This document shows positions 5,897 through 7,386 of a DNA stretch of 7,386 nt, piece after piece. The notes beneath the pieces were generated by a model. The model did not search any database. It was not told where the DNA came from and was given only the letters and a program-made list of their open reading frames with translations. The position numbers were made by a program, and so were the translations under genes. Positions within the stretch are counted from its first letter, which is position 1. The number at the start of each line of letters is the position of its first letter. This DNA is from Firmicutes bacterium UBA5389 (GTDB taxonomy: Bacteria > Bacillota > DTU025): the NCBI GenBank assembly GCA_002409965.1, contig DHON01000101.1, positions 1 to 7,386 of the forward strand, given 5' to 3'.

Positions 5897-7273
5897 CTAT
5901 GAATCAGCCTCCTCCAAGAGCAAGTCGAGCGCAAGCGATTCCGCCCTGGAGATGATCTGCAAGAGCTCTCCATCGCTCAGGCCACGCGCCATGCGGGCCA
6001 ACCGCGGCCGCGCCAGCTTCGTCTGGAGCGCGTTGCGTATCTGCGCCAGGAGGGCCGGATCGGATCGCGCCTCATCCACAAGGCACAGGAAGTCGGATAT
6101 GAGGCTGCCGCCTGCCCGCAGCGCGTCCCTGTCAACATCGGGCCCTGTGAAATCCTGCACACACTCGACCCAATCTGATCTTTCGCCGTACGACACAGAC
6201 TCTCTGGCCGCCGACAAAAGCGCGTCCTGCCCGTCCAGGGCCAGTTCTCTATGGACCGGCCCTCTGCCGAAGAGACGCACCCGAAAAGCGCACGATCTGC
6301 CGTTGGACGATGCGGCCAGCCGCGCCATGCCGCCTCGCACTTCCTCGATGAGCTGGTCCACCGTGAACATGCCGTCGATACTGATGTCCAGCACATGCCA
6401 TCGGATGACATCGGTGGGCACGAATTCCACAGACAGCCGACCACAGTCGCAGCTCCCGCCTACCCCACCCGCGCCGCCCACCCCACCCGCGCCGCCTACC
6501 CCACCCGCGCTTACCCTCACCCGCACCACGAAACACCCGTGCGGTCCCGTCTCGCGCGGGTTCCTCCCCTGCGCGCATCCAGGATACACAACCGCCGGAC
6601 CCTCCTCGGAGATAATACTGCGTTGGTGCACATGCCCGAGCGCCCAGTAGTCGATGCCCGAGGCTGCAAGATCGGCCAGACTGCACGGCGCGTAGTTGGC
6701 GTGCGCCGGGTCGCCGCCCACATTGCAGTGGAGCACCCCGATGGTGAAGGGGTCCCCGGGCTGTTTGCTGAACATGAGAGCCAAGTTCTCGCCCACCGCC
6801 GGCTGCGGGTAACTGATCCCGCTGACCCGGGCCACTTCGCGTCCGCGCGCGATGACAGGATACGTGGAGACCTCGGGCCCGAAGAAATGGACCTCGTCCG
6901 GCCAGCTGAAAGCGGATCGCCATCCGGAAAGACTGTCGTGGTTGCCCCATGCGATGTAGGTATGCACATTGTGCTCCGCCAGACCGCCGAGGACCGTCCA
7001 CAGCTCGTGCTGCGCCCTCAGACTGCGCTGCTCAGCATCGAACACATCCCCCGACAACACCAAAAAGCGCGCGCCCTGATCGATGCAGACTTGACCGATA
7101 GCTTGAAGCGACGCTCTGGCGGCACTGGCGAAAGCCTCCGCCGCCTCCGGCGAATCCAGCTTAATCGAGGCAAAAGGCGAGTCGAGGTGGATGTCGGCCG
7201 CGTGGACGAAACAGAGGTCGACCGATTCACCCGATTCAGCGAAGCCGTTCAAGCGAAAAACCCCCTCTGACAC
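5897..7273 (-). CDS. yhaO: YhaO family metallophosphoesterase (SbcD/Mre11-like nuclease)
   Basis: A 458-residue calcineurin-like phosphoesterase, the predicted nuclease partner of YhaN. All metal-site motifs are present in order: HAADIHLDSPF (24-34; Asp27, His29), SGDVFD (74-79; Asp76), WGNHD (109-113), VLHCN (180-184; His182) and ALGHVHQR (211-218; His214, His216). The cap and C-terminal part (about 285-458) should bind the ATPase coiled coil. A glycine-rich insert, residues 257-273, made of GGVGGA repeats, sits between a beta-strand (CFVVRVRVS) and the next one (LSVEFVPTDVI); it and the N-terminal extension help explain a length above the usual 400 or so. The GTG at 7273 lies two bases after a TAA in the upstream frame, suggesting coupling; its own Shine-Dalgarno is weak. 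TTG at 7252, preceded by GAGGGGG, is an alternative that removes 7 residues and leaves the domain intact. The stop is 2 bases from the yhaN ATG. Confidence 0.92.
   Translation of the reverse strand: MSEGVFRLNGFAESGESVDLCFVHAADIHLDSPFASIKLDSPEAAEAFASAARASLQAIGQVCIDQGARFLVLSGDVFDAEQRSLRAQHELWTVLGGLAEHNVHTYIAWGNHDSLSGWRSAFSWPDEVHFFGPEVSTYPVIARGREVARVSGISYPQPAVGENLALMFSKQPGDPFTIGVLHCNVGGDPAHANYAPCSLADLAASGIDYWALGHVHQRSIISEEGPAVVYPGCAQGRNPRETGPHGCFVVRVRVSAGGVGGAGGVGGAGGVGGSCDCGRLSVEFVPTDVIRWHVLDISIDGMFTVDQLIEEVRGGMARLAASSNGRSCAFRVRLFGRGPVHRELALDGQDALLSAARESVSYGERSDWVECVQDFTGPDVDRDALRAGGSLISDFLCLVDEARSDPALLAQIRNALQTKLARPRLARMARGLSDGELLQIISRAESLALDLLLEEADS
6458..6511. repeat. Three-copy 18-bp tandem repeat inside yhaO, coding a Gly-rich linker
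   Basis: On the plus strand the units are GCCTACCCCACCCGCGCC (6458-6475), the same with CCC for CCT (6476-6493), and a third copy differing only in its final base (6494-6511). The array is in frame with yhaO and encodes (GGVGGA)n, roughly residues 256-273. The near identity of the copies suggests recent duplication by slippage or strong constraint. Confidence 0.92.
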
Positions 7274-7297
7274 GATTATTCGCGTCCCGAAGGGGTT
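7259..7297 (-). promoter_or_regulatory. Inverted repeat around the yhaO start, possible translation control
   Basis: On the minus strand AACCCC (7297-7292) can pair with GGGGTT (7264-7259), enclosing 27 bases that include the TAA of the upstream frame and the GTG at 7273. The 3' arm overlaps the GAGGGGG that would serve the alternative TTG start, and it is followed by T residues. The loop is long and the stem short, so this is a weak candidate for an attenuator or a ribosome-site block. Confidence 0.18.
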
Positions 7298-7386
7298 GAC
7301 CTGCCAACTAAGTAGCTCTCAACAAGTCTCTGCGCGATGCGCCCGTTTGGTCCGTTCACCGCATAAGTCGGACCAGAGTCGCTTTC
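7276..7386 (-). CDS. C-terminal tail of an unidentified upstream gene, cut at right edge
   Basis: A minus-strand frame is open from the window edge to TAA at 7278-7276 and gives 36 residues, ending LVGRSTPSGRE. It contains an amphipathic helix-like stretch (GRIAQRLVESYL) typical of a protein C-terminus. The stop lies two bases before the yhaO GTG, the same spacing as between yhaO and yhaN, which supports a real gene and an operon. Codon-position GC does not discriminate between frames over so short a piece. I cannot name the family. The alternative is that this is noncoding yhaO leader. Confidence 0.45.
   Translation of the reverse strand, partial: ESDSGPTYAVNGPNGRIAQRLVESYLVGRSTPSGRE

Noticed and set aside
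5685..7270. Overlapping plus-strand frames of 321 and 339 codons opposite yhaO
   Set aside because: The opposite strand encodes all the metallophosphoesterase motifs in order, so these are shadows. They contain Pro/Thr/Ala repeats that merely complement the 18-bp array.
3006..7273. Naming the pair as canonical SbcC/SbcD
   Set aside because: The ATPase has no CxxC zinc hook, has a central hydrophobic hairpin and has the length and signature (LSCGTEQQ) of YhaN. The gene order nuclease then ATPase also fits yhaO-yhaN.

Overview
The window reads as ordinary chromosomal DNA from a GC-rich, probably Gram-positive (Bacillota-like) bacterium. The pointers are a YhaO/YhaN-type nuclease-ATPase pair, a YmaF-type histidine-motif protein and a PatB/MalY-type lyase, together with strong Shine-Dalgarno sequences and use of GTG and TTG starts. 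This placement is an inference from gene content. No RNA genes, insertion sequences, phage genes or CRISPR arrays were seen.

Layout, left to right. (1) 1-1185, minus strand: the N-terminal 395 residues of a GH57 (DUF1957-type) 1,4-alpha-glucan branching enzyme; the C-terminus lies beyond the left edge. (2) 1186-1304: a short spacer holding seven 9-bp tandem repeats. (3) 1305-2492, minus strand: a complete PLP-dependent MalY/PatB family C-S lyase/aminotransferase, possibly co-transcribed with the GH57 gene. (4) 2493-2608: a divergent promoter region with two small inverted repeats. (5) 2609-3004, plus strand: a small YmaF-like protein with six HxH motifs. (6) 3006-5894 and 5897-7273, minus strand: yhaN (coiled-coil ATPase with a membrane hairpin) and yhaO (metallophosphoesterase nuclease), a tightly coupled SbcCD/Rad50-Mre11-like pair. 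(7) 7276-7386, minus strand: the probable C-terminal tail of an upstream gene, ending two bases before the yhaO start.

Functionally the window holds three units. yhaO-yhaN, with an unidentified gene upstream, is a DNA-processing complex probably tethered to the membrane. The ymaF-like gene stands alone and converges on yhaN with one base between the stop codons. patB-GH57 pairs sulfur amino acid metabolism with glycogen metabolism, and no functional link between the two is obvious.

The most notable non-gene signal is a set of in-frame simple repeats whose unit is a multiple of 3 bp: a Gly/Ala-rich stretch in the GH57 protein at the left edge, the 9-bp array before the GH57 start, and an 18-bp repeat encoding a GGVGGA linker inside YhaO. 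I did not find a convincing new multi-gene system. The least usual items are the repeat insertions and the YmaF gene's position and motif layout.
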